A stretch of DNA of 64,000 bases from Catenaria anguillulae PL171. Taxonomy: Eukaryota > Blastocladiomycota > Blastocladiomycetes > Blastocladiales > Catenariaceae. The stretch spans positions 1 to 64,000 of the forward strand of contig MCFL01000001.1 in the NCBI GenBank assembly GCA_002102555.1, written 5' to 3'. Shown here piece after piece: positions 45,516 to 57,628 of this stretch; position 1 is the first letter of the stretch; each line of letters begins with the position of its first letter. A program made the position numbers and the translations under genes. The notes under the pieces are model-generated. The model was not told the origin of the DNA and did no database searches. It saw only the letters and a program-made list of their open reading frames with translations.

Positions 45516-48324
45516 TCACACGACCGCCCTCCTTGCCCACTTCTTGACAAACGGATGCTGCAACACCTTCTGTGCCGTGACCCTGGCCTCGGGATCCCAC
45601 GTCAAACACTGCGCGACCAAGTCCAACAGCTCCGGATCCACGCTCGGCACCTCGGCACATAGCCGCGACAAGAGCGGATGATGGTTGGCGTGCATTGGAA
45701 ACAAGGAATTTGTTGGCGTTGGCGCCGGAACCGGAGCCGGAGCCGGACCCGAAGGCGATGCGGGCAAAGGCTCGGACGGGTCCGGGGTGAATGAAAACCC
45801 ATGATCGGCGTCGGACGCGGACGCGAGCGAGTCGGCGAGCGATGAGGACGCGTACGGAGTTGCTGGGGGTGTTGGGCCACCACAGCTGAGTGTGGATGTG
45901 GACGAGCGTGGAACAGAGATGGTGAGTTGCGAGGGCGCCGTGGTTGATGACGAGGTGGATGGTCGTTGTTGCGGGGTGGTTTCGTCGGACGCATCAGTTG
46001 ACTTTTGTCGGCGAGACGACGTCGACCGCCGCACTTTATGGAAGAATTTGCTGACGCGAGAAGTGGACGTGGACTCCTTGGATGTATTGGTGGATGAGGT
46101 CGACGAGGCGGCAGCAATGGAGGCGTGAAGCGACGAGTATTGGCCCTGAAAAATGAAGAGCAAGCAGTCAGACAGAGGAACAAATTGGGCGAGTGTGGGC
46201 TGCAGGCACGTACGAGCAAAAAATACAGGGACCAAACGTTGTCTACCTCCTCAAACGGTTGCTTGCCCGTCACCATTTCATAAATGACACACCCAAACGA
46301 CCATATGTCTTGTGCGCCAACCACGCTCGATTTGCTCTGTCCACCCGTAATGACTGTTAGAAGCGCAGTCAGATACGCGCGTCAGCAAAGGCACCGAGCA
46401 ATACATATGCGCAAATCAAGACGCACCTTCTGGAGCCATATAGGATGGCGAACCAGCCATCTGCGTATCGTGCACCTTCTGACAGCATAGCCCGTGCAAC
46501 TTTGCCGAAGAGAAATCCGCCAGCTTGAGGACATTGTCGCGAATCATGATGTTGCTCGGTTTCTATACCAACACTTGCAGCGTGTGAGTTTGTCGAACTT
46601 GATATGGTGCAGAGACGTTGAAGGAGTGCAAATGTACCACGTCGCGATGCACAACACCGTTCCGATGAATAAACCACAGCCCATTGGCAACATGTGCAAT
46701 CCACACGGCCAGCAAACCCAAGTCACGCACCGGTCCATTTCGACGCAGCCAATCCGTCAGTGTTCCTTGGTTGCACAGCTCCATGAACAAAAAGGCCGAC
46801 TCTCCGACAACGTGTGACCCAAAGTACGAAATGATGTTGGGATGGGTAATGAGCGACAAGGTGGCAATGAGTTTTTCAAAGTTGCGGTGATTGAGGTGGT
46901 GGTTGGCCGACGGCAGGTGCAAGTGCTTGACAGCAACCGTCACTGGTGGGGCAGGTGCGGGTGGGAGGAGGACGGCCCGGTACACGAGCCCTATCGGAGC
47001 AATGGACTAGATTTAGCTAGCGAACGTGACAGAAGCCATGAACGTACGTACCAATGACACCCTTGCCAATCAACTCTTCGAGCCTCCACTTCAAATCATG
47101 GCCCAAATCGTGTTCCTCTGCAACCGCCGCCGCCTTGGTTGCCATCTCATTCTGCTTTCGCTGCTGCTCGCTCGGCTCCAGATCCCGTTGCAGCCTGGTA
47201 TCCTCATCTATCGCCAAGTCGCTATCCCCTTCTGCCACTGCAACGTCCTCCACTACAACTGGCGGATACTCTCCCTCGGGCGTCACTGGCAACCAAGCTT
47301 CATCCTCCATGATGCCCTCCAGCGTCCCATCGAAATCGTCCTCAAGGTCATCAAACCAGTTCTCGCGCTCTTCCACAGGGCTGATGCGATCCAAAAGATT
47401 GCGCGGCAACTTGCTCTTGATCCAAGCTGCAGGCGATTTTGAGCGTAGCCGCGGTTTACTGGTTTTGGGCGAGTCGGATGAAGATGACAGAACGGCAGGA
47501 GTTGGCGACGGCGGGGCGGGAAACGTCAGCGGCGGTGGGCAAGTAAGTGCCGTGGGCGAGCGGGACGAGCCGCGAGTAGGCGAGTAGGAGCGTGCACGGT
47601 CGAGCGGAATGTGAAGCTGGTGCCGGTTGGGTCGTGACCCTGTGCTTGTTGATCCGGCGGACAGGGACGATTCCGAGGCAGCGGAAAAGATTGGGTGTGG
47701 CGACGGAGACCGGCGCCGCCGGCGGGATTCAAGTGCATCACCCGACAACGTCCGGTGCTGTGTGGGCAAAGTCGGACATGTTTCCTCGGCGGGTGATCTT
47801 CTTGGCGTTGGTAATGACAAGCGACCCGACTCGCTGGGACCTTGGCTTTGACCGTGGGCAGATGTCGTCTCTTGCCGGTAAATGAAGAGTGCCCTCAACT
47901 CGTCCCGGTGCGGAGCCAACCGGGCCCGCAGCTTGAGTTTCTTGGACCGCTCATTCGGGTGGTACATTGCAATCGAGAGCTTGAGGGCCGTGAGCCGGAG
48001 CAGGGCTTCCATGTGGCGTGCCCGATCGATCTCGGCGGCCGTCATGAAGACCATGCCCATGGGCCCGCTGGTCTGAAAGGCCGAGGCAGGGACTTCGTTG
48101 TGCAGGCTCGAGTTTGCATGCGGGTGCAGCGACTTGGCCGCGAGGGGCTCGAGCTTTTCGAGAAAAAGACCGACCATAGTGACGCTTTGTTGGGGAAATG
48201 AAATTGTTGGAGACGTTCTATTGATATCTTCGTCGTAAAGCTTGCCTCTGTGTGTATCAATAGGTTGGATGGCATTGCGTGAAATTTGGAGGAGCGGGGA
48301 GGCCATGCGCTTTTCAACACCCAT
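45516..48324 (-). CDS. STE11/MEKK-type protein kinase with DFS motif and C-lobe insert
   Basis: Predicted 843 residues from exons 48324-47052, 46990-46638, 46562-46427, 46353-46214 and 46145-45516 (introns 61-75 bp). The N-terminal 400 residues include a helical segment (ARHMEALLRLTALKLSIAMY) and Ser/Pro-rich and acidic stretches. Kinase motifs: P-loop GKGVIGLVYRA (spliced), VAVKHLHLP lysine, FLFMELCNQGTLTDWLRRNG hinge, HRDVKPSNIMIRD, then ADFSSAK where Gly of the DFG motif is Ser, GSPSYMAPE, and DIWSFGCVIYEMVTGKQPFEE. An insert of roughly 140 Ser/Thr/Pro-rich residues separates the DNVWSLYFL helix from the closing CLTWDPEARVTAQKVLQHPF. The GxPSYMAPE and W-phi-GC motifs resemble MAP kinase kinase kinases, so a stress- or pheromone-cascade role is likely but not shown. 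Alternative starts are the ATGs at 48306 and 48177. Confidence 0.82.
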
Positions 48325-48653
48325 CCGCCTTGCTTGGAGTTGGAGGAGGAGGACCCATTCTGTTTTGTTTCTGTTTCTCCGCTGTTGCCCTCTTCAGGTT
48401 GCAAGTGGGTCCACCACTTGCGCTACCCTCCCGTTCACCAGGTTGCCGCGCCACAGCACAGGTTTTGCTTCGACTCGAACAAGATTCTGGATGAATTTGT
48501 TTCCTTCTCGAAGCCTTACCTCGCCGCCTGGCCTGACGTGAATCGGCGTCCCAATGCCTTGTCTGCCGATCCTTTGCCTCCAGGAATCGTGGTCCGTGAT
48601 AAATGTAAATACAAATCAATTAGCCATCCATGTCTATCCCACATCTGCCCGCC
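48325..48653. other. Divergent promoter between the MAPKKK-like gene and RPB9
   Basis: A 329-bp spacer between start codons of two genes transcribed in opposite directions. It must hold both core promoters. No distinct motif stands out. Confidence 0.5.
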
Positions 48654-49286
48654 ATGAACACTGCACATTCCGCATCCGCTCGCGCCCGCGCTCGTTTCTG
48701 CCTCGAGTGGTCTGTCCTTGCCGCTACCTTTCTTGACTTTATCACACATGAGGCCTATGTGGTGACCAATTACCCTTGTTCTCCTATGACCGCTTCACGC
48801 TCTACAGCAGTAACCTTATGTACCCAAAGGAGCAATACACAAGCGAAGGCTACGGCGCAAAGCAGCTCATTTATGCCTGCCGACAGCCCGCTTGCACATA
48901 CACCGAGGAGGCCATGGACCCCGTAGTTTATCGGCACGAAGTGCGCATGAAGGAAGCGTACGTCGTACATGAACACACTTGTTGACATTCTTGCGCGGGT
49001 TGGATGCTGCCCCGTGTCAACTGCACAGCACGCAAACTCACTGACTTGTGTCCATGTCTCCGTCAGTGCCGAATCCAACCGAGTCGACTTTATGATGCAA
49101 GACCCAACGCTCCCCCGTGCCGATGTGCGTTGCGCGCAGTGCCAGCGCACCACACAAGCCATTTACTACCAGTCGCGGTCACAGCACAAGGACGCAAAGA
49201 TGATCTTGTTTTACATGTGTACCGTGTGCATGCATCAGTGGGATTCAGCGGTCAAAAAGGATGGAAGTGGCACTAAGCGGGAGTGA
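48654..49286 (+). CDS. RPB9: RNA polymerase II subunit RPB9
   Basis: Small zinc-ribbon subunit of RNA polymerase II that affects start-site choice, fidelity and elongation. Exons 48654-48709, 48808-48957 and 49067-49286 encode 141 residues. Splicing gives FCLECSNLMYPKEQ, the first half of zinc ribbon 1, completed by YACRQPACTYTEEA. VYRHEV, family-typical, follows. The second intron joins KEA to AESNRVDF, then DPTLPRADVRCAQCQ opens zinc ribbon 2, which ends LFYMCTVCMHQWDS. All eight cysteines expected for two ribbons are present as CxxC or CxxxxC pairs. Intron donors are GTCTGT and GTACGT (98 and 109 bp). A 14-residue Ala/Arg/Ser leader precedes the first Cys. In yeast that leader is about five residues. 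Confidence 0.94.
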
Positions 49287-50789
49287 GTGCAGTGTCGTTT
49301 TGGGAGCACGGGTGTTGTGGCATCATTTTTGGCTGCTATGTACATGGTTCTATGGACTTGGTGGTGTTGATGGTATATATGTCAATTGGCTGCCGAGAGC
49401 ATCCGAGGCGAGGCGTCTGCTTTGCAACAATTGGCATGTTTGAAAGAGCCGATTATAAGTCGCAGTACAATGGGCACACTCAATTTCCATCGGTTGGGGC
49501 AGTCAGCATCATTTCATGAACGCTGGTGCACCCCGCTCCCGCCGCTGTCGCATGGGCACGTGGGAAATGTCAAAGGTACATGGTTCTGTTGCGTGATCTC
49601 GTGCACTGGCGAGGAGGCAGCAAGTCGATCCGAGCATCAAATCCGACGCGCCGTTTCCCACACACTCGGGAATGATGCCTCATGCATTTCCCCTTCTTTC
49701 TTTGCTCTTCCGCTCCCTTTGGACTTTCCTAGATCGGCAAGTGTACTACTTCACATGTATGCACATCCCCATCCGTCTCCCCTTCCAATCCACCACTCGA
49801 CTGCTGCGAAAGAACAACGAGCTATTGCCGCCATAGCGCAAGAGTCAAGCGCTTGCCCTTGCCAGCGAATCGTCCGTTGGCCACACGACAAACTATTGGC
49901 AATTCAAGTGATTTTTTTTGCTGAAGACTAGCGCAAGCGCTTCTGTCTCGCTTCCGTTCAAATGTGCGCTCCCCACAAGGACTGACGAGCTCAGAGTAGT
50001 ACACTGACCCTTCAAATGTGGGTTTTGGACATGGTGACGATGACAGCTCTCAACAGTACAAACCTCACATTCTGTTCGATTCGCGCATCCATTTTGCCAA
50101 GCAACGATCCCAGAAACCGACGGGAAGCGAAAGGGGTGACCGTGTCCTTCCGTCACATTTTGGTGGCAATCTCGCACGTTTTCTTACGGTGTGCAAAAGA
50201 CTTTGTCAAGAAAAGACTCATCGTTGGCCAGAAGGGCAAATTGATTTTCTGAATCACCAATTTGCTACCTACACAACCAAAAGGCGTTTCCTATCAGTCG
50301 CCAGTGTGTCGCCCGTTGCATTCAATCGCATCACTCCGCACGCGTCGCTGACGTTGCCGTTCAAGTTCGCTCTCCCACACAACACTTGTCCCACACATCG
50401 CTCACCGGAAATCCGAAAATCCGGAATCAATACTTGGCCAATGTCAGGGCTCGATCCACGAGCATCGACATTCATTCACTCCTTCATCCCCCGCAGTCGA
50501 CTCATTTGACCCTCGGTGACGTTCCTTCTCTGCGGACAGACTGTTAAATACCGGGCCACAGCCCGCCACCTGGCCCATTCCCCTTGACTGTCGCTTCCAC
50601 TTTGACTTTGTCTTTCACTCCCCTCCGCCGTCGTCTTCTTTTTGGTTTCCCAAGTCGAACGCGCGTGTGCCCCATTCGTACGCGTTACCACACCCTCCTT
50701 CATACACTTATCGAGACCGTTTGCTAGACCCGTCTTCACATCATCCACCACCACAAGTCATAACAATCATCACCGTCATTGCAGCCACC
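49287..50789. other. Spacer between RPB9 and the C2H2 factor gene
   Basis: About 1.5 kb. The last 300 bp are C/T-rich and likely the 5' leader and promoter of the C2H2 gene. A 181-codon plus-strand frame at 49386-49931 begins with TTG and has no motif, so it is not called. Nothing else is recognised. Confidence 0.45.
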
Positions 50790-53700
50790 ATGACCTTCAC
50801 TTCGACTGCTTCGGCTGCATTCTCGTCCCTGTTCCATGCGTTTGAACCAGCTGCAGGTGTCTCGGCCGCAGAGACTATGCCGTTCCCGTACGCGGACCAG
50901 TTTCCTCTGTCGTCTTCGCCCTCATCTCCAGCTTGCAGCTTGCACATGCTGCCCGGAGCTTTTCTTCCGCTGCCACCAAGTACCGCCACCGACAGCAGCT
51001 ACGACAGCTACGGATCTGGCTTAGACAACAACTGTCTCGCGGCGCCCTCGTCGTTTCTGCCCATGTCGGCCGCGGATCTAACGAGCAACGCCAGTTGCAT
51101 TCAACATGAGCCGCAAACACACTCACAATTTCACTCTGGTTCTCATTGTGCGAACGCGTCGGCCGCCTTGTCCTTGTCCTTGTGTGGAACAACAACAAGG
51201 ACAACTTTGGCAGCTCAAAGTCATGACGATCAATCATCCACATCGAGTGCCCATGCTATTCCGATTCCATGCGCGAACTCATCAAAGACTCCAATTCCAC
51301 TCGATGCACCCATTGCGCTCGAGCTCGCGGCACCAATCGCACCCGCCGCCGTTAGCACGGGCAATGCCGAGTGGACCGCCGCCGCCGCTCAACACCTGCA
51401 GAAGCAGCTGCAGCGCGATCATGCCGCGTTTTCGATCAACCTCCCTAACGTTGATCCGTATACCCCGCACACCCGGTATCCCTCTTCGTGGTCGGCCGAG
51501 TCCGCTGGTCGGGTCGGCATCGGCGCGGTGGGTGACAACATGTCCTCGGCAGCCAGTTTGGTCGACTCATTACTCTTTGGAAATGCGTCGCAAAATCACG
51601 ACACCGTTGATGGCGAGCTCCCAAGCATTGCACAGTATCACTGGACCAGCAGCTATCACAATGTGCAAGAAACAACGGCTTCATTGTCCTCGGCCTCCTC
51701 CTCCACGGCCTCTCCATCCGTCACAGTCACTTCAACCCCATGCCTCACGTCCCTGTTTGGTCCTGCGCTGGCCTGCGACACTGGGTCGCTCACCGCTTCG
51801 CCAGCACTCGCTCCGATCATGAACGCGACCGTTGCTACAGCATCGTCGTCGTCGTCAGCGTGGCAGCTTCCCGTCTCGATTGATCAGAATCAACGTGCCA
51901 CATTTCCACTCGACTCATTCGAACCAACTCGGTCCTGGATTGCTCCAGCTGCACCGAGTACAGCGGCGGAATCACCGCGGTTTCCTGCTCCCCAAGAAGC
52001 TCAAGACTCGGCGGCTTGCCTCTATGCGTCGCCCAGCGTGCTCACATGTGTGTCGTCCTCTGGTCGCATCGACAACACGTCCAGCAGCGCTTCACCCGTC
52101 AATGTGTTTGGCAACATCGCGACAGGTCGTGCCACACAATTCCAAAGACTGTCGCTTGCAGCCGCCATTTCATTTGACGATTCTAATTGCGCGTCACCCG
52201 TCTCGCCAACGTCCACATGCTCGTCCGTGTCGCCGTCAGATGTGCATTCCTTCTATTCTTCACCACAATGCGGTCCGACTGGATTTCTCGCGCGTTCGAT
52301 TGCCACACCAACAACGCCGCACCGTCAAACTCACCTCGACTTGACGGATAAGTGTGCTACAAGCTACAGCAACTCGGACCCACAAACCTCGCCAGTGTTG
52401 CCATCTCCAGGCTCAGCACATTGCGGCGGATCCAGAACCGGCGCGTTGGCAGAGATCGACTCCATTTTTACAAGCCAGGCAACGTCCAATATGCGTGGTA
52501 GCCTGGCGGATGCATTGCGGTTCCCTTCGCCGGAACCCGGACCCGAATCCGTGAGCATTCAGCATTTCTGCAGCTCGTCGCTGTCTTCGTCGCCATCCAC
52601 CAACTCGCGTGCATGCGGCTCGTCGGAATCGTCGCTGTCGCCCGCCCCATCGTCAACCCGTTCGAGCGCTTCTCCGGCCGTGTCACTGGGTCGGTATCGC
52701 AACACGAGCGACACATCTTCAGACACCGACTCTGCCGATGAATACATCCCCTCGCCCTCGCCGACTCTTGGACCTGCAACCTCGACACGTGCGAGGCGTG
52801 CTGGCGCGCGCAGTTGCAAGGCTCCTCCCGGCGGCGCCAAATCCAAGCCATCTTTGCTCCCGCTGCCGCCTCGTTCAGCCGCCGACCATGTGCCCAATAA
52901 GCCCGCGAGACCGGCTGCAAATCGCCGCGCGCGGCACAGGTGCCCACATCCTGGGTGCGAGCGCGTGTTTTGTCAGTTGACGCATTTGAGAACACATGTC
53001 AGGACACATACAGGCGAGCGGCCTCATGTACGGCTTTACCTCATTGGCCTGTGCTCTCACTGTGTTTGAGTATCTGATTGACCGATCATGTTTTTGGGAT
53101 AGGTTTGCCCGCATCCTGGGTGCGGCCAGAGCTTTGCACAGTCTGGAAACCTGGTCACGCACATGCGGTACGTTCGTTCACGCCCGGAATGAATTGCTGC
53201 CGTGGAATACATTGCTCAACTCGGTCTTTGGGCAGAGGACACACGGGTGAAAAACCCTACATCTGCTCCGTGTGCAACCGCGCCTTTGCGCAACTCGGCA
53301 ACTTGCGCACTCACGAGCGCATGCACTCTGGCGACCGGCCGTACCGATGCATCATTGACGGGTGCCAGTCGCAGTTTTCACAGCTGGGAAACCTTCGCGT
53401 ACGCTCGCCGCCCATGTCCTGACCATGTTCCAAGACGATTGACCATTCTAACCTCCCCCGCCACGTGTGTGACAGACTCATCAATTGCGGCTGCACGGCA
53501 TTCCTCGAGGATCGGATCTCGCTGGCCTCGCCATTGTCTCGCTCGATCGGTCCATTCATGCGGCAGCCACGGCCGCGTTCCGCATCAACCGCCATGGTAA
53601 TGTCGTGAGCGCGGATGCTGAGTCGGACGAGGACGAGGATGAGGGTAGCCCGTCACCCACGGCCGCGCAAGGCGAGGCTGCCGTCAAGGTCGAGAAGGAA

Positions 53701-54429
53701 TTGGATCCCGTCACAGTGGCACAGGACGAGGATGGAGAGGTGGCCGAGGTGATGGCGCGTATGGATGCGGCAAAGGAAAAGGCGGCTTTATCGAAATCCA
53801 AGCCCGTGTCAAGGAAGCGCAAGACTCGGTCGGCAGCAGTGGATGATGGCAACGTGGACAAACTGGAGATCAAGGTCAAAGTCGAACCTGTCAACGAGGA
53901 GACGGAGCAGCCCGCTCAAAAGAAGCGCCGGCGCACCGCTCGTCGCACGACGCCCTCATCCGATTCGGTGGAGCCTGCAATCGAGCTGCCTCAGCCAGAG
54001 CCCGTGGCCGTGTCCGCGTCAAGCGCTGAGCCCGAGCTGCAACTTGTAGGTCACTATCCGCCAAGTCGCTCGCTTGTTCCCATCATGCCGCATCCTCATG
54101 TCATGCCACCATTGTCGCTTCAGCAACCGATTCAGTTTCCCATGGTCAATCAAGGCACGCTGCTGTCGCAATCGCTGCAGTCTCCGCCGCCGTCTGTGTA
54201 TGTGCCCAAGCCGTTGCGCGCCATTCTGCAGCCGACAGCGAGCCAGAGTTACTCGGACTACCACAACCAAGCTTGGATGTCGGCTCAATCAACCACGGCT
54301 GGGGGAAAATACGTTCCCATTGCACCAGCACCGGCGACATCGGATTCGCTGTTGTTGCCGAGGCTGTCAAGGGCAGTGGCGAGCGCAGTAGCAAGCGGGC
54401 GCAAGAGTCCGGTTTCGTTCATGAGGTGA
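50790..54429 (+). CDS. C2H2 zinc-finger transcription factor (four fingers, AZF1-like)
   Basis: Predicted 1,139-residue regulator. Start is the ATG at 50790 in the strong context CCACCATGA. Residues 1-700 are a low-complexity Ser/Thr/Pro/Ala region, probably activating. Four adjacent C2H2 fingers follow: CPHPGCERVFCQLTHLRTH, then CPHPGCGQSFAQSGNLVTH, CSVCNRAFAQLGNLRTH and CIIDGCQSQFSQLGNLRTH (ending in QLRLH), with HTGERPH, HTGEKPY and HSGDRPY linkers. The repeated QLGNLRTH resembles fungal Azf1-type fingers. Introns at 53028-53102, 53168-53235 and 53399-53475 split the array; each splice rebuilds a finger or linker precisely. The C-terminal 318 residues contain an acidic stretch and a basic KKRRRTARR signal, consistent with nuclear import. 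DNA target and pathway are unknown. Confidence 0.85.
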
Positions 54430-55328
54430 GTCGTCGTTTGCGGCGCTGTAGGGCGAATGCTGTGGCGGTTCCCGCTCTTTGATGTGTTTCCTTTGCGAGT
54501 GTTTAAGCGCACGTCCACTGTTTTCACTCCATTTCGTGCTGCCGTGCAGTTTATTTTCCTTGTCACGCCTTCACTTTTGCTTCCTGTTTCAACTCACCTT
54601 CATGTTCCAACCGCGTGTTCTTCTCACTTGCTTACCGCGGCTCGTCTCGAATCGCGCCTTACTGTCTCTGTCAAACTGTACTTTGTGTTGTTTGTCTTCA
54701 TCAGCCTTTTTCTCGGGCAATTTGTTCCCACTATATTTGCTTCGTGTCCACGTATCTGCCCCCCTCTGTCCCATGATTGTTTGACTTGCCACATTTTACC
54801 CCTCCTGTTTTGCTCTGTGCCCGTTTTCTGTCTGATCCATCCACCCGCATGCAACTGTCTCCAAACTCTCGCTCCTGTCCCCATTTATCCATGCTCATTT
54901 CATGCGACCGTGTCTTTTCTCTATTCAATCGATCACTCTCATTCCTCCACACTAAGCTTGGTTTAACGACTCGATGCTCCATGAAAGTCTATTCACTCAT
55001 GGAAACACAATAAACCGTTTCACTCTTCGGAATTGTGGGGTGAAAACTGCATCATGTATGGAAACTAAAGGGCACAAGATCAGAAGTGGGTGAACTTGAG
55101 GGGCCAACGCTGAGCATATCTTCCAACGGGATGTCCAAGTCTTGATGTTGTTGTTGCGTATCCTGGCGTAGATTCTGCTCATACGATTACTTAGGTACAT
55201 AAAAAAATTGCCGTTCAAGTTGCGTTGCAAATCAGTGGCAGTTGCATCCGGCGTTCTTTCTCCCTGCAAACACATCCACTTGCCGATTCTCTCGCCGTTA
55301 TTTATTCAGCATTTACACTTGGAAATCG
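54430..55328. other. Spacer between the C2H2 factor and the ankyrin-like gene
   Basis: About 900 bp, T- and C-rich on the plus strand for the first 500 bp, consistent with a 3' untranslated region. It then becomes A/T-rich before the next ATG. No supported gene. Confidence 0.45.
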
Positions 55329-57488
55329 ATGAAATACACGGCCATGATGACTCCGCGCAACGAATCTGCACCCCGGCTCATTGTCGAGCTGACGGACCAG
55401 GTCCTCGTTTACGCCATCCGCCTCTCTGTCGGCGCCACTCACGACTACCGCCGCACCTGGCACGACCTGCGCTCGATTCACACGCACTTGATGGCCGCCG
55501 ACCCAGAAGCGCACCGTATCGACCTCATTCGCGCGGCCATTGTATCTGCCTGGTGGCTGGACCTGAATTGGGCAAGTGAGCGTGGCGAGGTGCACTTGCT
55601 GGACCACATGCTCGACTTGCATCGCGCGGGCAAGCGCCCGTTGCAGTATTCTCGCCATGGCCTCGATCGGGCCGCAGAAATGGGATTCCTTGATGTGGTG
55701 AAATGGTGGTATGCTCGCAAAACTGAGCAACGCATGTGGTTTCCCGACGTTGGGCCGGCCCACCTTGGTCGAGGGCTTGTCCTTGTCAGCAACCAGGGAT
55801 CTGGATTGACCGAGGATGATGTCGATCGACTGCTGGAATGGGCCGTTGAGCACATCTGCACCAACGATACCGCGCCGGGCCCTCACTTTACCGATACGGT
55901 GGAATCCATCGTGACGAGCGCCATCCAATCCGGCAACCAACGGATTCTGAATTGCCTCTCCCGGCACCTCCAACCCAATCAAGCACGCCTCTTGCTCACA
56001 TATCACACGTCGCTCAAGTTCCAAATCACGCGACTTCCTGGCAAGTACAAGCAGGCGTGGGCGATTGAATGGATTGCCAGCAACATGCCGCACTTTGACT
56101 TGGAAAGTTGTCACTTACATGCACTGATTGGCTCGTTTGGTTCGGGCGACGTGGAATGGGTCCAGTGGTGTTTGAAGGAATGGCGGCGGCACGCCCAAGT
56201 GGGCGGCAACCCGCTGCCAGAACCTTTCGTGACCGATTTGACCACGTGTTTGGAGGTAGCGAGTCTTGCAGGCCATTTAGAGCTTATCGAGTGGATTGCC
56301 GACCAATTTCTCAGCTTGAGAACCAATGGCCGGTTCGCCATTCGCTTGGATCAGATTGCATTGCAGGGACACTTGCACGTGGCGCAGTGGTGGAAACAAG
56401 TTGGCATGGAGGTGTTCCCGCACGTTTACTTCCTTTCAAAAACTCGCAACATCATTTATCAACTGACGGAGCATGGACTGACGGAGCTCGTTCAATGGTG
56501 GGTTACATCATCTGACCTGCCTTTCGAGTCGGGCGAAACGCCTATTATGTCGGCAGCCAAGTTTGGCAATGTCGAGTTACTGAGCTGGTGGGATGCAGTG
56601 GTGCGGTCGGGCGGGTGCAAGAACAGCCGCACAATGCGATTCACGCTGGCGGCCTTGGAGATAGCGTGCGTGCACGGGCAAGTCGAGGTGCTTGAATGGT
56701 GGAACAAGCATGGAAAACCATTTCCGCAGCCGTTGGCATATGGCGCATCCAGGCTCGTCGGGCGCATGTGCCAATGCGGCCAGTTGGGTGCGCTCAAGTG
56801 GTGGTACAAGCACATCATGGATGCAACGAACCACGCAGTTTCGACATGCATTTGGACCGACAAGGATAGCCTTCGCCGGCTGATGAAGGAAGCGCAATCC
56901 ACGCAATTGGATGTGTTTGAATGGTTGGCCGACCTGTTTACCGGCCAGTTTGGTAAACCAAGTGCGTGGCTGCACATGCGCGACTACACCACCATCCATC
57001 CGCTGCTCGTCAAGTACTACCTCCGCCAAGGATACCTGGTGCGGCTTTCCGAACGTGGTTTGCATCATCTCGTCAACAAGTGCATTAGCAAAGGCTATGT
57101 CCTGGTCCTCGACGATTTGCAGCGCCAGCTCGATACCTTGCCTCTGGCCAACATGCCTTCCTCAGCGTTGCGTATTCGACACAAGTTTGGCCGTCAAATG
57201 TGCGTGGTCGATTACTTGGCACGACAGCATGGTGTAAAGTGGCGCGCCAACGACCGTTTGATTCTCCACTACCTTCTCGACAACCCGGCCGTGTTTGCCC
57301 TCGAGTGGATGGAGCAAGTCCAACCGCGGATCGAATTGCCGCCCATGACACACATTCTGCCGCAGGCCAACCAGAGTTATCAATTTCGTGATGGAGGGTT
57401 GCTCATTGCCAGCCGGAAGTGGGTAGAACGGCGATTGCTTGAGGAAGAGGGCAAGGTGTCCAGCAAATCCATAGCCCATGTCCACTGA
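55329..57488 (+). CDS. Degenerate ankyrin-repeat protein with WW-ended repeats
   Basis: Single exon, 719 residues, starting at the ATG at 55329 (the longer frame begins with TTG). It is built of divergent ankyrin-like units whose second helix ends in two aromatic residues: AAEMGFLDVVKWWYARK, ASLAGHLELIEWIAD, ALQGHLHVAQWWKQ, AAKFGNVELLSWWDA, ACVHGQVEVLEWWNKHG and GQLGALKWWYKH. The N-terminal 100 residues (IVELTDQVLVYAIRLSVG) could be an F-box-like helix region, but this is weak. Proteins of this style occur as expanded families in some zoosporic fungi and other protists. The function is unknown; the fold suggests protein-protein binding. No signal peptide or membrane segment is apparent. It lies tail to tail with the acyl-CoA oxidase gene, 140 bp away. 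Confidence 0.8.
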   Translation: MKYTAMMTPRNESAPRLIVELTDQVLVYAIRLSVGATHDYRRTWHDLRSIHTHLMAADPEAHRIDLIRAAIVSAWWLDLNWASERGEVHLLDHMLDLHRAGKRPLQYSRHGLDRAAEMGFLDVVKWWYARKTEQRMWFPDVGPAHLGRGLVLVSNQGSGLTEDDVDRLLEWAVEHICTNDTAPGPHFTDTVESIVTSAIQSGNQRILNCLSRHLQPNQARLLLTYHTSLKFQITRLPGKYKQAWAIEWIASNMPHFDLESCHLHALIGSFGSGDVEWVQWCLKEWRRHAQVGGNPLPEPFVTDLTTCLEVASLAGHLELIEWIADQFLSLRTNGRFAIRLDQIALQGHLHVAQWWKQVGMEVFPHVYFLSKTRNIIYQLTEHGLTELVQWWVTSSDLPFESGETPIMSAAKFGNVELLSWWDAVVRSGGCKNSRTMRFTLAALEIACVHGQVEVLEWWNKHGKPFPQPLAYGASRLVGRMCQCGQLGALKWWYKHIMDATNHAVSTCIWTDKDSLRRLMKEAQSTQLDVFEWLADLFTGQFGKPSAWLHMRDYTTIHPLLVKYYLRQGYLVRLSERGLHHLVNKCISKGYVLVLDDLQRQLDTLPLANMPSSALRIRHKFGRQMCVVDYLARQHGVKWRANDRLILHYLLDNPAVFALEWMEQVQPRIELPPMTHILPQANQSYQFRDGGLLIASRKWVERRLLEEEGKVSSKSIAHVH

Positions 57489-57628
57489 ATTGCAATACAT
57501 TCATTCATTCGCCTTGAGTTACGACATGAATCTTTTTGGTGCACAACAACGTGCACGCACAGAAGAGAAAAAAAATGCAACGGCACAACGACAAAAAAAC
57601 GCACAACGCTCTCGCCGAACAAGATCAT

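Noticed and set aside
49386-49931. A 181-codon frame between RPB9 and the C2H2 gene
   Set aside because: Begins with TTG, no domain, no splice context; likely chance.
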